From: Lishizhenia sp033720595
GTDB lineage: Bacteria > Bacteroidota > Bacteroidia > Flavobacteriales_D > Crocinitomicaceae
DNA length: 10,885 nt
Assembly: GCF_033720595.1 (NCBI RefSeq)
Contig: NZ_JAWWCF010000103.1
Location: 1-10,885 of the forward strand
Direction of reading: 5' to 3'
A program made the position numbers and the translations under genes. Shown one piece after another: positions 1-7,930 of the stretch. The notes under the pieces are model-generated. The model did not search any database and was not told where the DNA came from. It saw only the letters and a program-made list of their open reading frames with translations. The first letter of the stretch is position 1; the number at the start of each line of letters is the position of its first letter.

Positions 1-653
1 AGCGTAACGGAATATTCTGTTATTTCTTCAGAATTACCTTGTGCCTGAACTTCTTCTAGCAATTCAAAATCTTGGCCATCGTAAAGGTGTTCCACCAAAT
101 AGGATTTAGAATCTCTTTCTACAGCAGTTGACCATTCAAAGGTAATATCTCCGGTTTCTGAGGAACGTATATCTGTAGTTAACAACTCGGTGTAGAGTGC
201 AAATCCTGGCAAACAAACCTGATCATAGGTTGCGAACATTTTCCCAATAGCAGTAATAATGATATTGTTGCACAGTAGGGTGATTGGGGTATCGCTGGCA
301 CAGCTGGTAGAATTCGTGGTGAGTGTATCGGTTTGGGTAACCCCCGAACATGTATCTAAAGGCAAGGCAAAGTAACTTGTATTGGGAGCTAATGCTGCGT
401 TACATTGTAACTCAGTATCAATGCTATGTATATTACCAGATTTATAATTCCCAGTGGATGAAATCGTGTATTGAATATCTACGGTAAAATCATATCCGTT
501 GGTACATGGGTTTTGAGCTGGGTTTACCTGTAAAATGGTAAAATCAAAAAACAACATGTAGGTATGATTGCTGGCCTCCACCCAACACTGTGCACTCAAA
601 TTATAGGAGAATAAGAGCATGGGGAGGCTTAATGCGAGTATTAAGCGCTTCAT
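1..653 (-). CDS. Secreted T9SS-type protein, paralog 1 (C-terminus cut by window edge)
   Basis: The frame is open from ATG at 653 to the left edge (217 codons seen, no stop). It starts with a clear signal peptide (MKRLILALSLPMLLFSYNLSA, split as lysine-arginine, hydrophobic core, A-x-A-like end before QC). Next comes a domain of about 140 residues with the pattern 'PCTNGYDFTVDIQY', 'ELQC', 'FALPLDTCSG', 'SCASDTPITLLC'. After it comes 'FEWSTAVERDSKSYLVEHLYD' (W and TA-x-E positions conserved), the start of a domain common in T9SS cargo. The same blocks occur in order in the next two genes, so this is a paralog of both. By comparison the missing part should hold the 'GDTTFL' segment and a type A sorting domain, but neither is visible. 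It is probably exported by Sec and then T9SS. The function of the N-terminal domain is unknown. Confidence in the reading frame is high; confidence in T9SS export rests on the paralogs. Confidence 0.9.
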   Translation of the reverse strand, partial: MKRLILALSLPMLLFSYNLSAQCWVEASNHTYMLFFDFTILQVNPAQNPCTNGYDFTVDIQYTISSTGNYKSGNIHSIDTELQCNAALAPNTSYFALPLDTCSGVTQTDTLTTNSTSCASDTPITLLCNNIIITAIGKMFATYDQVCLPGFALYTELLTTDIRSSETGDITFEWSTAVERDSKSYLVEHLYDGQDFELLEEVQAQGNSEEITEYSVT

Positions 654-660
654 AGTAATA

Positions 661-694
661 GTTGTAAAAAAGGTTTAGAATATCAATTTACAAC
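661..694. repeat. Inverted repeat in the leader of paralog 1
   Basis: GTTGTAAA (661-668) and TTTACAAC (687-694) form a perfect 8-base inverted repeat with an 18-base loop, eight bases upstream of the start codon at 653. It may be a leader hairpin or a protein-binding site. No TAnnTTTG promoter box was found nearby, so its role is not settled. The rest of the 654-830 gap is AT-rich and shows nothing else clear. Confidence 0.45.
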
Positions 695-830
695 AATTCC
701 CCTTGAAATAAAAAAATATTAGTTCAAAAACTTAAGCTACACAACTGTATACCAATACTTTACACTAAACTAAAACACCCGTTGAAATATGTAAAATATA
801 TACTCTCTTCGAATCTTATTATTCAATCAA

Positions 831-1718
831 TCACATATAAATAAGGCGATAGCTATTTCCTTGGTCGTCTTTTAAAAAGTATAACCCTTTCTCTGTATTT
901 TTTAGTTGAACCTTTATTTCATCACCTTTTTGAAACAAAATATATTTTTCATTTCCTATCAATTTCCCCGTACTATCATAGATATTGAAGGTGTTTAGTG
1001 CTAAATCTGTATTTGGTAGGGAAAAACCTCCATCCGCAGATGGATTTGGATAAGGGTGAATATTATTGGCAGATGACTTTTCATAACTCATTAATTTTAA
1101 AAAAGTAGTATCGCCGTTTAAATCAATTTCAGATAGCTTAAAATAATGTATTCCTACCCTAGCCTTGGTTAATGTACTCTGGTAATAGGTCTGTATTTCT
1201 GAATAACCTTGTGCTTGTACTTCCTCCATCATCTGCCAATCCTCTTCATCGTATAAATGCTCTACTAAATAACTTCTAGTTTCTGATTCAGTTGCGGTTA
1301 CCCATTCTAAATTTAAGTCTTGGTTTTCATGGGTAATATCAACACTTAATAAACTTGTACTTAACGGTACGGAGGGGATACAATAAATATATTGAGAACT
1401 TACCTGTTTGGCGTTGATATGGAGATAGAAGCCATCACACAATAAATCATTTGGAGTATCTGAATTACAATTGGTTGAAAGGGTATTGAAAGAGCTCGTT
1501 AAAATTTGTCCACTTGCAGTATCTAAAGGAAGAACAAAAGCACCAGCTCCGGTAGCCCCATAACAATACAATTCAGCATCCATCGCTAAAATGTCTCCAG
1601 CTGTATAACCGCTAGTGGCAGTAATAACATAGTCTACGGCCACCTGAAAATCATAACCATTATTACAATTACTTTGAAGAGGAATAACTTGTACCGGGTT
1701 GAGGTAGACATTCAACAT
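831..1718 (-). CDS. Secreted T9SS-type protein, paralog 2 (main open frame; true start probably at 1848 in another frame)
   Basis: The 295-residue frame from ATG 1718 lacks a signal peptide, although its paralogs have one. It contains 'NCNNGYDFQVAVDY', 'ELYC', 'FVLPLDTASG' and 'NCNSDTPNDLLC' (the same cysteine pattern as paralog 1). 'LEWVTATESETRSYLVEHLYD' and 'GIHYFKLSEIDLNGDTTFL' follow at about residues 137-208. The tail from about residue 221, starting 'HPYPNPSADGG' and ending 'GLYFLKDDQGNSYRLIYM', fits a T9SS type A sorting domain. The frame stays open upstream of 1718 to 1844 and encodes a hydrophobic signal-like stretch ending WSQC, but offers no ATG, GTG or TTG. With a one-base correction the protein would be 338 residues, against 339 for paralog 3. 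Either the gene is damaged or the sequence has a one-base error. Function beyond secretion is unknown. Confidence 0.85.
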   Translation of the reverse strand: MLNVYLNPVQVIPLQSNCNNGYDFQVAVDYVITATSGYTAGDILAMDAELYCYGATGAGAFVLPLDTASGQILTSSFNTLSTNCNSDTPNDLLCDGFYLHINAKQVSSQYIYCIPSVPLSTSLLSVDITHENQDLNLEWVTATESETRSYLVEHLYDEEDWQMMEEVQAQGYSEIQTYYQSTLTKARVGIHYFKLSEIDLNGDTTFLKLMSYEKSSANNIHPYPNPSADGGFSLPNTDLALNTFNIYDSTGKLIGNEKYILFQKGDEIKVQLKNTEKGLYFLKDDQGNSYRLIYM

Positions 1719-1848
1719 ATAGCTTCCATTGTTAGAAACAATCGTACACTGAGACCATAAAGAAGAATAGAATCCACCAAGAATTGGGAGGATAAGTAAC
1801 GGGTATTTAATGTTTAGCTGTTTTCTGCAAAACCCTGATATTCATCAT
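1719..1848 (-). other. Frameshifted 5' end of paralog 2 (signal peptide region)
   Basis: On the minus strand ATG-ATG at 1848-1843 reads MMNIRVLQK and then runs to a stop in its own frame. The frame of the downstream gene reads QLNIKYPLLILPILGGFYSS then LWSQC, a good signal peptide with the same 'SQC' start of the mature domain as paralog 3. Removing one A from the AAAA run (TTTT on plus, 1821-1824) joins the two exactly. A candidate promoter box lies 20 bases upstream of this ATG, which supports 1848 or 1845 as the original start. Confidence 0.7.
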
Positions 1849-1855
1849 GATTCTA

Positions 1856-1880
1856 CAGGTATACTTAACAAAAATACCTG
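1856..1880 (-). promoter_or_regulatory. Candidate promoter -7 box inside a 7-base inverted repeat, upstream of paralog 2
   Basis: Read on the minus strand, 1876-1869 is TATTTTTG, a match to the Bacteroidota -7 consensus TAnnTTTG, 20 bases before the ATG at 1848. It sits within a perfect inverted repeat, CAGGTAT (1856-1862) and ATACCTG (1874-1880), with an 11-base loop. No clear TTG -33 box is seen at the usual distance. The repeat could be an operator or a leader hairpin. Confidence 0.4.
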
Positions 1881-1957
1881 CAACAATTGGTGTTTTTAAA
1901 AACAGTTAATAAGCGTAGGTGTTCGATTAATATTTAAAGAAAATGGGACCTGCAATA

Positions 1958-2977
1958 CTAAATTTTAACAAATTTCACGCTTCTTCCCGACGATAGTAAG
2001 ATAAAGTATACGCCTTTTTGAAATTCAGAAAGCTCTAGTTGTATTGTAGAATCATTCGCCTTCAATTCAAGAGAATTAATATCTATTTGCTGTGCATTAG
2101 CAGTAGTAATTGAAACTACTTTATCTCCTTTTTCTATGCCTAGAATTTTCACCTTATCCGTAGCTGGGTTTGGAACAACCGTTAAGTTCCGTTCGGGTCT
2201 GTAGTTAATGTGTTTAAGGTCTAAAAAAGTGGTATCACCATTATTGTCCACTTCTCTTAACTTGTAATAATAAACTCCTTCTGTATAGATTTTATCATCA
2301 ATAAAATAATGTGACTCCTGATCGGAACTACCACTCGCCTTTACCGTATCTACTAAAACCCAATTTTGATTCTCTCCCATGCGTTCAATTAAAAAATGAC
2401 TAGCATTCTTTTCTGAAGCCGTTGTCCAGGAATAAGTTGCATACCCCGCGTCCACGGAAAGGTCTGAATACAGAAAACTCACATCAAGTGCGCTCGGTAT
2501 TATCGGTGGACAATCTATTGTTTGATAAGGAATGTCATCACCATCTCCTCCTCCGTAATAACTAATATTTAACGTCGCTGTATTACAGTTTAAATTTTGT
2601 GGACTAGCATTTTGACAATTTTGATTGATATAATTTTGAGCGGTAGTCGTTGTACCTACTCCGCCTGTCGAGGGAACGTGAAAAAATAAATTCGTGTTAC
2701 CACACGTTAGGTTTCCATTAAGATTGTCTAATCCATTTGAGGGAAAGTTTGTACCTGTATAGGTTACATTATACTCTATATCGACGTTATAATTATATCC
2801 ATTTGGACAAGGAGCAGAGCTTAGAACATTTACATCTATAAGCGACAATGAAATTTCAACGGTGTAATCACCTTTGTTAGATCGGACGGAACATTGAGAA
2901 AAACTAAATTGTACATGGATGAAAATACCGATTAAAATAGATAACCCCTTAATTTGTAATTTATATCCTTTGACCAT
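1958..2977 (-). CDS. Secreted T9SS-type protein, paralog 3
   Basis: A 339-residue protein starting at ATG 2977. Residues 1-27 form a signal peptide (basic start, core 'LSILIGIFIHV', end 'SFS' before QC). The N-terminal domain (about 28-160) has the family cysteine pattern: 'PCPNGYNYNVDIEY', 'NLTC', 'NCQNASPQNLNC', then 'TIDC'. Residues about 182-255 carry 'YSWTTASEKNASHFLIER' and 'GVYYYKLREVDNNGDTTFL', a domain widespread in T9SS cargo. The tail from about residue 265 ('LTVVPNPATDKVKIL' to 'GVYFILLSSGRSVKFVKI') is a type A sorting domain, so the protein should cross the outer membrane by T9SS and be released or anchored. It is the only complete, undamaged member of the trio here. The role of the N-terminal domain is not recognised. 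A promoter candidate lies just upstream. Confidence 0.93.
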   Translation of the reverse strand: MVKGYKLQIKGLSILIGIFIHVQFSFSQCSVRSNKGDYTVEISLSLIDVNVLSSAPCPNGYNYNVDIEYNVTYTGTNFPSNGLDNLNGNLTCGNTNLFFHVPSTGGVGTTTTAQNYINQNCQNASPQNLNCNTATLNISYYGGGDGDDIPYQTIDCPPIIPSALDVSFLYSDLSVDAGYATYSWTTASEKNASHFLIERMGENQNWVLVDTVKASGSSDQESHYFIDDKIYTEGVYYYKLREVDNNGDTTFLDLKHINYRPERNLTVVPNPATDKVKILGIEKGDKVVSITTANAQQIDINSLELKANDSTIQLELSEFQKGVYFILLSSGRSVKFVKI

Positions 2978-3005
2978 TTAACTATGCACGCATTTATTTT
3001 GAGTG

Positions 3006-3032
3006 CAAAAATAGTCCGTGAATTATTCACAA
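3006..3032 (-). promoter_or_regulatory. Candidate Bacteroidota promoter of paralog 3
   Basis: Minus strand: TTG at 3032-3030, 16 bases, then TATTTTTG at 3013-3006, matching TAnnTTTG. The 16-base spacing is slightly short for the consensus. The -7 box lies 28 bases before the start codon at 2977, a suitable distance. The rest of the 2978-3169 gap is AT-rich and shows no clear terminator for the CHAP gene. Confidence 0.5.
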
Positions 3033-3169
3033 AAAAGAAGTTAAACCGTTAATAGATTAACAACATCATCTATAAGACAAACTACATTCAATCAACTATC
3101 AATACTTTCACAAGTACATAAACGGTACATTAACAATCAATTAAAGGTGATCTATTCAGAAAAAAGAGA

Positions 3170-3766
3170 TTATTTCCTTCTTAAATACCCTAAAATGCCA
3201 ACCGCTCCGATGGTGTATTTCTCATTTTCAAAATTCATAGGGTAAGTGCTTCTACTCTGCGTTCCCGTATTTTGTTGAACGATCTCAATTTCATCTTTAC
3301 CAACATGTGCAACGATGGCTACATGACCGTAGGCATTAAAGATGGAAGCGTCGAAAACGATAAGGTCTCCTACCTTCGGAATATTGACTGAGGGATGGTT
3401 GAATTGGAGTAAATCTCTATCCGGATTGAGTTCTGCATCATCGATGTTTTTATTAAAGAAATCCTTAGCATGACCATAAGAGTTGGGCATTTTATGATTG
3501 TAACGTTCGTAGTAGAACCGCTTCACAAACTCCACACATTGGTATTTCAATCCTAAATTATATCCATCTTCCGTTGTATTTCTCCCAGAAACATTCCCCG
3601 TACTCCCGTTGTAATACACCACTACGTTCTCATAGATATCTAGTGTATCACCTACTTCATAATTCTTAAAGACCGATAAGGATTTCAGGGTGTCTTGATG
3701 ATAAAATAGAGCAAATACACTTCCTGTAATGCAGGTTACAACGATGATTTTAAGTAAGGTTTTCAT
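3170..3766 (-). CDS. CHAP-domain amidase/peptidase, membrane-anchored or exported
   Basis: A 198-residue protein. Residues 4-22 are hydrophobic after a lysine, giving a signal anchor or signal peptide; C12 does not sit in a good lipobox. The CHAP (cysteine, histidine-dependent amidohydrolase/peptidase) fold is visible. 'YQCVEFVKRFYYERY' gives catalytic Cys77, 'YGHVAIVAHV' gives His148, and 'EIVQQN' (E161 to N166) supplies the third polar residue. 'PKVGDLIVFDA' is also typical of CHAP. The 'GLKYQCVEF' context resembles the amidase half of glutathionylspermidine synthetase as well as phage-type lysins. The catalytic region faces the periplasm if the N-terminus is an anchor, so peptidoglycan cleavage is plausible, but the substrate is not shown. 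It lies 70 bases after the start of the upstream 876-residue gene's stop and could share its transcript. Start at ATG 3766 gives the hydrophobic N-terminus. Confidence 0.85.
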   Translation of the reverse strand: MKTLLKIIVVTCITGSVFALFYHQDTLKSLSVFKNYEVGDTLDIYENVVVYYNGSTGNVSGRNTTEDGYNLGLKYQCVEFVKRFYYERYNHKMPNSYGHAKDFFNKNIDDAELNPDRDLLQFNHPSVNIPKVGDLIVFDASIFNAYGHVAIVAHVGKDEIEIVQQNTGTQSRSTYPMNFENEKYTIGAVGILGYLRRK

Positions 3767-3836
3767 TCCTCTAAAAATACAAATTCAGTTGAACAATTTG
3801 TGACCTGACTTAAAAACATTTAGCATTTATTACAAC

Positions 3837-6467
3837 TTATTTTTCAATTATCAACCGCTCCTCCCATCGCTTTGTAGGCGTACTTACCCTTAACACATAT
3901 ACACCCGGAGTTAACTCCGTTGCTAACTGAACTTTTGAAGAATTAGAAAACTCTTTTTGGTAAACAATACCTCCCTTGATATCAACTATTTCAAAATTTA
4001 CACGCGAATAGGCTTGCGGTAATTCGCAGAAAATTACACCTTGGTTGGGATTCGGATAAATGCTAATTCTCGGTTTATCTACATCATCGACTCCTGAATA
4101 ATCTCTGATATATTGTACACAAGCACTGGTATCTATACATCCTTCCAATTCTACTACTACAGTATACAGTCCACTTGTATCGGGAGCATAGTAATAATCT
4201 GTTTCTCCAGGAATGGGTGCCAGACCGTTGTTGCAATCGAGCCATTGATAGGTATAATCAAATGTATCTGCAGCTACAAAATCAATTATTCCTTCCATAT
4301 AATTAAAAACTTGTTCTGCCTCTACCTCTATTCCCGTCCATTTAATACGACTCTCAACCACACTGTCGCAACCATAAATAGACTGTAAAGTATCTAGAAA
4401 GATTCCCTCTACATTGGAATAATTGATATTTCCAACTTGGTAAACTTCATCGTTACACAGAGCTACACTGTCTATTTGGTAATACTTTGGCCTCACTTGC
4501 AAATCGTACATTACGATACTATCATTTCCATTAACATCTGTGTATGTTTCTAAAGCCGAAGAAGAATCAGTATAGTACATCCCTCCTATCCATACACTAT
4601 CTCCAAAACAAATGGGTAATTCTTCAAAATTAGGTTGATAACCTAAGCCCAAAGTGTATCGTTGATAGTTCAAATTACTATTTGTTGATAGCAGTTCTCC
4701 TGAATTGTTTCCATTACAAATTCCTGATACAGTGGCTGAATTATTTAACCAACTGTTTCCATCTAAGCCGAGCAAGTTAAGGTTAGAACAAGAACCTAAT
4801 GCATGTTGACTAGCATCCTCCCAGTTTAACCCTACTTGAACTTCAATACTTCCATTTAAACAATTGATCTCCCAATAATCTAAACTACTCACCGCTGCGG
4901 TAGGTGTTGTAAAATTGGACAAATTTCCAGGGTTATTTCTATAATAATTTGCACTGTAATTTTGATTAGAGCTTGCTGGCAAAAGTCGTATTGGCGCATA
5001 AACTCCAGCACTGCCTAAAGGAAACGTGAAGTTTTGTGTATTCAATTTAATGACCTCACCTTTCACATAACTTAAATTATTGGCTCCAGTGTGCGTTGCC
5101 TGATCATTAAAAATGAGAGAAAGAGAGTCGCTCATATCCAACACACCTTCTATTAAGGATAGGTTTTCCATTACTTTTAGATGAACAAAGGGTGTTACTT
5201 TTCCTGAAGGTTTATCTAGGGTTAAGTAGTTTAATGCCAAGGTATCATCCGTTCCAGGATAAAATATATTTTGAACCACTTGGTCCCCATCTCCATTCAA
5301 GACCAATCCTTGACTGTTTAAACCTAAGCCATTGGTCATTTTAAGGTTTCCGCTTACGTAAATTGGGTTTTGCGTGTTTTGCTGCAGGGACGTATCCGAT
5401 AGTATTCCTACATCGTTAAATTGAAAATGACCACTCCCGGAAACATATACCCCATTCAAAAATCTAAAATCATCACTTGAAATATCTATTACACCTTCAC
5501 TCTCTATTTTACTTATATCATTGGATCCTATATCGTTATGAAAAAGCAACTCATTGTTATATACAAGGATACTATCCTCTGGATGGTCCAAATCAATTAA
5601 AATATTCGTCATAAAAGAAGAAGCATGTGTTTCTGCGATGTTCAAATTGAAAAAGACGTCGTTCGAGGCATTGTTAATAATGGCTTTATTAAAATCTCCA
5701 TAACCTCTATAAAAATCAAGGTCTACAGTACCTGAATAGTTTCCACTCCCCTCCACTTTAAAGGTATCCTGAAAATATACAGATGCCCAAGTGCTAACTT
5801 CAGCTGTTTTGAAATACGGCGAGTAATTTCCCGAAGAAACTTCATAAATCGTATTCCCTGAATTATTAAAATTGGCACTCTCCACTGCAATACCAGAAGA
5901 TTGTTGTGTATTTCCATTGGCTACTCTCGTAAAATCAACATTTACCACTCCATTCAGCACAGTCAACTGTGCGCCATTTAAAACAAGTAAAGTGTCTATC
6001 GTAGCATATCTGAGTTCAATCTCAGCTCCTTGATCAAGTATAAAATTACCCCCTGAAGTATATTGAACAGAGTTTAAACTCCCCGTTGCTTGATTTAAGA
6101 AATGGATGTTTCCTTGCACGTTTTGTATCGTAAGGTTATCTGAGTTCAAAATTACGGAAGACCCCACTCCTGAACATAGCAGGGAGCTGCCTATGCTTAG
6201 ATCCTCATTAATGGTCAATACCGCTCCACCCAATACTTCAATAGAGTTTGGAACGAAAAGAGAAGTACTATCTATAAAAGGTGAAGCCCCAACTCCCGTG
6301 TAATTAATAGGGTCAATCTCTATATCTAGTCCATTCAGCGGCCATGCTGACCAATTTGAGGGGTTATTCCAAACAGAATCTACATTTCCGGTCCAATTTT
6401 GGGCAAATAATGTGTGCGTAGAGCCAAATAAAATAAAGATTGCTAAGCACGTAAATAGAGCTTTCAT
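3837..6467 (-). CDS. Large T9SS-sorted surface/secreted protein with beta-rich repeats
   Basis: An 876-residue protein. Residues 1-22 are a signal peptide ending in 'LFA' before QNW. The mature start 'NWTGNVDSVWNNPSNWSAWP' is a motif seen at the start of many large Bacteroidota adhesin-like T9SS proteins. Residues about 60-600 are rich in N, S, G and V with short beta-like segments, suggesting a beta-helix or similar stalk. Two related units (about 619-658 and 666-710) carry 'C-x(2)D-x-V' and 'YGCDSVV'-type motifs. An Ig-like unit (about 717-788) has 'YQWLDCNNGLAPIPGETDYY' and 'GLYTVVVELEGCIDTSAC'. The last 76 residues (from 'ISIYPNPNQG' to 'GVYVLRV' and a basic tail) form the type A sorting domain. 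It probably acts outside the cell, in adhesion or as a matrix protein; no catalytic motif was recognised. Confidence 0.93.
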   Translation of the reverse strand: MKALFTCLAIFILFGSTHTLFAQNWTGNVDSVWNNPSNWSAWPLNGLDIEIDPINYTGVGASPFIDSTSLFVPNSIEVLGGAVLTINEDLSIGSSLLCSGVGSSVILNSDNLTIQNVQGNIHFLNQATGSLNSVQYTSGGNFILDQGAEIELRYATIDTLLVLNGAQLTVLNGVVNVDFTRVANGNTQQSSGIAVESANFNNSGNTIYEVSSGNYSPYFKTAEVSTWASVYFQDTFKVEGSGNYSGTVDLDFYRGYGDFNKAIINNASNDVFFNLNIAETHASSFMTNILIDLDHPEDSILVYNNELLFHNDIGSNDISKIESEGVIDISSDDFRFLNGVYVSGSGHFQFNDVGILSDTSLQQNTQNPIYVSGNLKMTNGLGLNSQGLVLNGDGDQVVQNIFYPGTDDTLALNYLTLDKPSGKVTPFVHLKVMENLSLIEGVLDMSDSLSLIFNDQATHTGANNLSYVKGEVIKLNTQNFTFPLGSAGVYAPIRLLPASSNQNYSANYYRNNPGNLSNFTTPTAAVSSLDYWEINCLNGSIEVQVGLNWEDASQHALGSCSNLNLLGLDGNSWLNNSATVSGICNGNNSGELLSTNSNLNYQRYTLGLGYQPNFEELPICFGDSVWIGGMYYTDSSSALETYTDVNGNDSIVMYDLQVRPKYYQIDSVALCNDEVYQVGNINYSNVEGIFLDTLQSIYGCDSVVESRIKWTGIEVEAEQVFNYMEGIIDFVAADTFDYTYQWLDCNNGLAPIPGETDYYYAPDTSGLYTVVVELEGCIDTSACVQYIRDYSGVDDVDKPRISIYPNPNQGVIFCELPQAYSRVNFEIVDIKGGIVYQKEFSNSSKVQLATELTPGVYVLRVSTPTKRWEERLIIEK

Positions 6468-6599
6468 AAGGGGATGTTTAGGTTTCAGTTTCTCACTAAC
6501 AAGAACTTATCTAAACAAACGGTTAAAAATTAAAAGTAGTTGGTATTCACTAAAAATAGTTTACCATTATTCTTTATCCCCCTAAAAACTATACTACAA

Positions 6600-7718
6600 T
6601 TAATTATTATGAAAACTCTTGGCTTGGATTTCTTTGGCGCGGTATATCTTGTAAGCGCTTTCTTGTAAGGGATAATCCCAGCACCCCATGCGGTGAAAAA
6701 GTTCTGCTCCAAAACCGTGTTTAAACCTGAAAAGCCCTGACATAGGATGCGACGGATAAGGATGTGGAGAGGTCCCAAACATATCATACTCTATACAACC
6801 TGCTTGTTTGGCTCTTTGTATAGCTTCCCATTGTAATCTGTAGGGCGCCATTAAACCTCTGTGCTTAGCGGTTGAAGCTCCAAATAAATAGGTGGCTCTT
6901 TGCTTAGAAATAACAAAAATCATGGCGGCTAACATTTCCCCCTTGTAACTCGCCATTAATAATTGCACATCACTTTCTTCCTCTCTGCCCTCAGCCTCCA
7001 AAACAGTTCTAAAAAAATCCTTGTCTTGCAATTGCATTCCATTGCGTTGAGTAGTTTCTGTGTACAGAGCATACCATTCATCCAACATTTCTACACCGTA
7101 TTGTTGAACCTCTACTCCTTTTCGTTTAGAAAGACGAATGTTATAGCGTGTTTTGGGTTTCATCTCTGCTAAAAACTCCTCCTCACTTTGTTGGAGATTA
7201 ATGAAAAATGTGTTCGAAGGGAGGTTGTCGGTTCTGCTTTTCAACAGTTTACCATATGCTGTGTTCCAGTTGAGACGGTACTCTTGCGTTTTATTTTCGG
7301 GTGGACCTTTCCAGTATTGATTTTCATCGAAAAACTCATCCTCTTTACTCCACAAATTTTCCCAAGGCAAATCATAGCGCAAAAAGACGCAGTTATCCGG
7401 TAATTGATCTTTAATTTGCTCAGAAATCGTTTCTAAGAAATAACCATAATTTTCTTCTTCAGGAATGAGGTTTGGACCATAGGGTACGTAGGCAAAACAT
7501 GCATCTGAACCAATGCTGTATAGATAAACAATCAAATCTTCTACATGTGTTTTGTTAGCATCGCCAGATACATACAACAGTTCATCACTTACTTTGATTT
7601 CAAAAGCCACAGGTTGTGCACCCTGTCTACTTTTAATTTCAGCCCAGATAGGATCTTGTGTTAAAATATTATTTGCCGCTACTTCTTTTATCGCTTTCGG
7701 TTCAACCGAACATTGCAT
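6600..7718 (-). CDS. FemAB-family peptidyltransferase-like protein (GNAT fold)
   Basis: A 372-residue cytoplasmic protein of the length usual for FemAB-type proteins, with two linked GNAT-like halves. Recognisable features are 'FLAEMKPKTRYNIRLSKRKGVEV' (residues about 182-204, with the typical 'KTRYNIR-x5-KGV' core) and 'YLFGASTAKHRGLMAPYRLQWEAI' (277-300). Further on are 'YDMFGTSPHPYPSHPMSGLFRFKHGFG' (311-337) and 'GCWDYPLQESAYKIYR' near the end. In Firmicutes, FemX/A/B use aminoacyl-tRNA to add amino acids to the lipid II stem peptide. Most Bacteroidota peptidoglycan is directly cross-linked, so the substrate here is open and could be another envelope precursor. Start at 7718 is supported by AAGGAG upstream and by a promoter. 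The 6468-6599 gap holds no clear terminator. Confidence 0.85.
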   Translation of the reverse strand: MQCSVEPKAIKEVAANNILTQDPIWAEIKSRQGAQPVAFEIKVSDELLYVSGDANKTHVEDLIVYLYSIGSDACFAYVPYGPNLIPEEENYGYFLETISEQIKDQLPDNCVFLRYDLPWENLWSKEDEFFDENQYWKGPPENKTQEYRLNWNTAYGKLLKSRTDNLPSNTFFINLQQSEEEFLAEMKPKTRYNIRLSKRKGVEVQQYGVEMLDEWYALYTETTQRNGMQLQDKDFFRTVLEAEGREEESDVQLLMASYKGEMLAAMIFVISKQRATYLFGASTAKHRGLMAPYRLQWEAIQRAKQAGCIEYDMFGTSPHPYPSHPMSGLFRFKHGFGAELFHRMGCWDYPLQESAYKIYRAKEIQAKSFHNN

Positions 7719-7746
7719 ACCCGTCTCCTTTTTGAATTTTGGCGGG

Positions 7747-7777
7747 CAAAAGTACTGTACTTAAGATAACTGAGCAA
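7747..7777 (-). promoter_or_regulatory. Bacteroidota-type promoter of the FemAB-family gene
   Basis: Minus strand: TTG at 7777-7775, 20 bases, then TACTTTTG at 7754-7747, a full match to TAnnTTTG. The start codon at 7718 follows after 28 bases. An AAAAAGGAGAC purine-rich site lies between, unusual for this phylum and supporting the chosen start. Confidence 0.6.
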
Positions 7778-7834
7778 CCATAGGCTATTGAGTTTCTTTA
7801 TGAGTCTCCAAATATTTATAGACACAAGTAATAG

Positions 7835-7863
7835 AAACAAAAATTCCCTCTCTCCCGAGGGAA
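7835..7863 (-). terminator. Intrinsic terminator of the two-pass membrane protein gene
   Basis: TTCCCTC (7844-7850) and GAGGGAA (7857-7863) pair as a perfect 7-base stem with loop TCTCCC. On the minus strand the stem is followed by TTTTTG (rc of 7838-7843). It lies about 70 bases after the stop at 7931 and just upstream of the FemAB promoter, separating the two transcripts. Confidence 0.7.
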
Positions 7864-7930
7864 AGAAGGAATCTTCTCGTATCAACATAGCTTTACAAAG
7901 GAAGTAAAGCACTCCGTTATTTTTATGGTC

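Noticed and set aside
1821..1824. Phase variation through slippage at the AAAA run of paralog 2
   Set aside because: A four-base run is too short to be a typical slippage tract; mutation or sequence error is more likely.
4113..4388. Plus-strand open frame inside the 876-residue gene, and similar antisense frames at 6106-6303, 6963-7403, 7552-7764, 8859-9050 and 9078-9359
   Set aside because: They lie opposite or across well-supported genes, signals or repeats, have unnatural composition and no matching promoter or domain.
7688..7912. Minus-strand open frame between the FemAB-family gene and the membrane protein gene
   Set aside because: It runs through the terminator hairpin and the FemAB promoter and overlaps the FemAB start; the translation has no recognisable feature.
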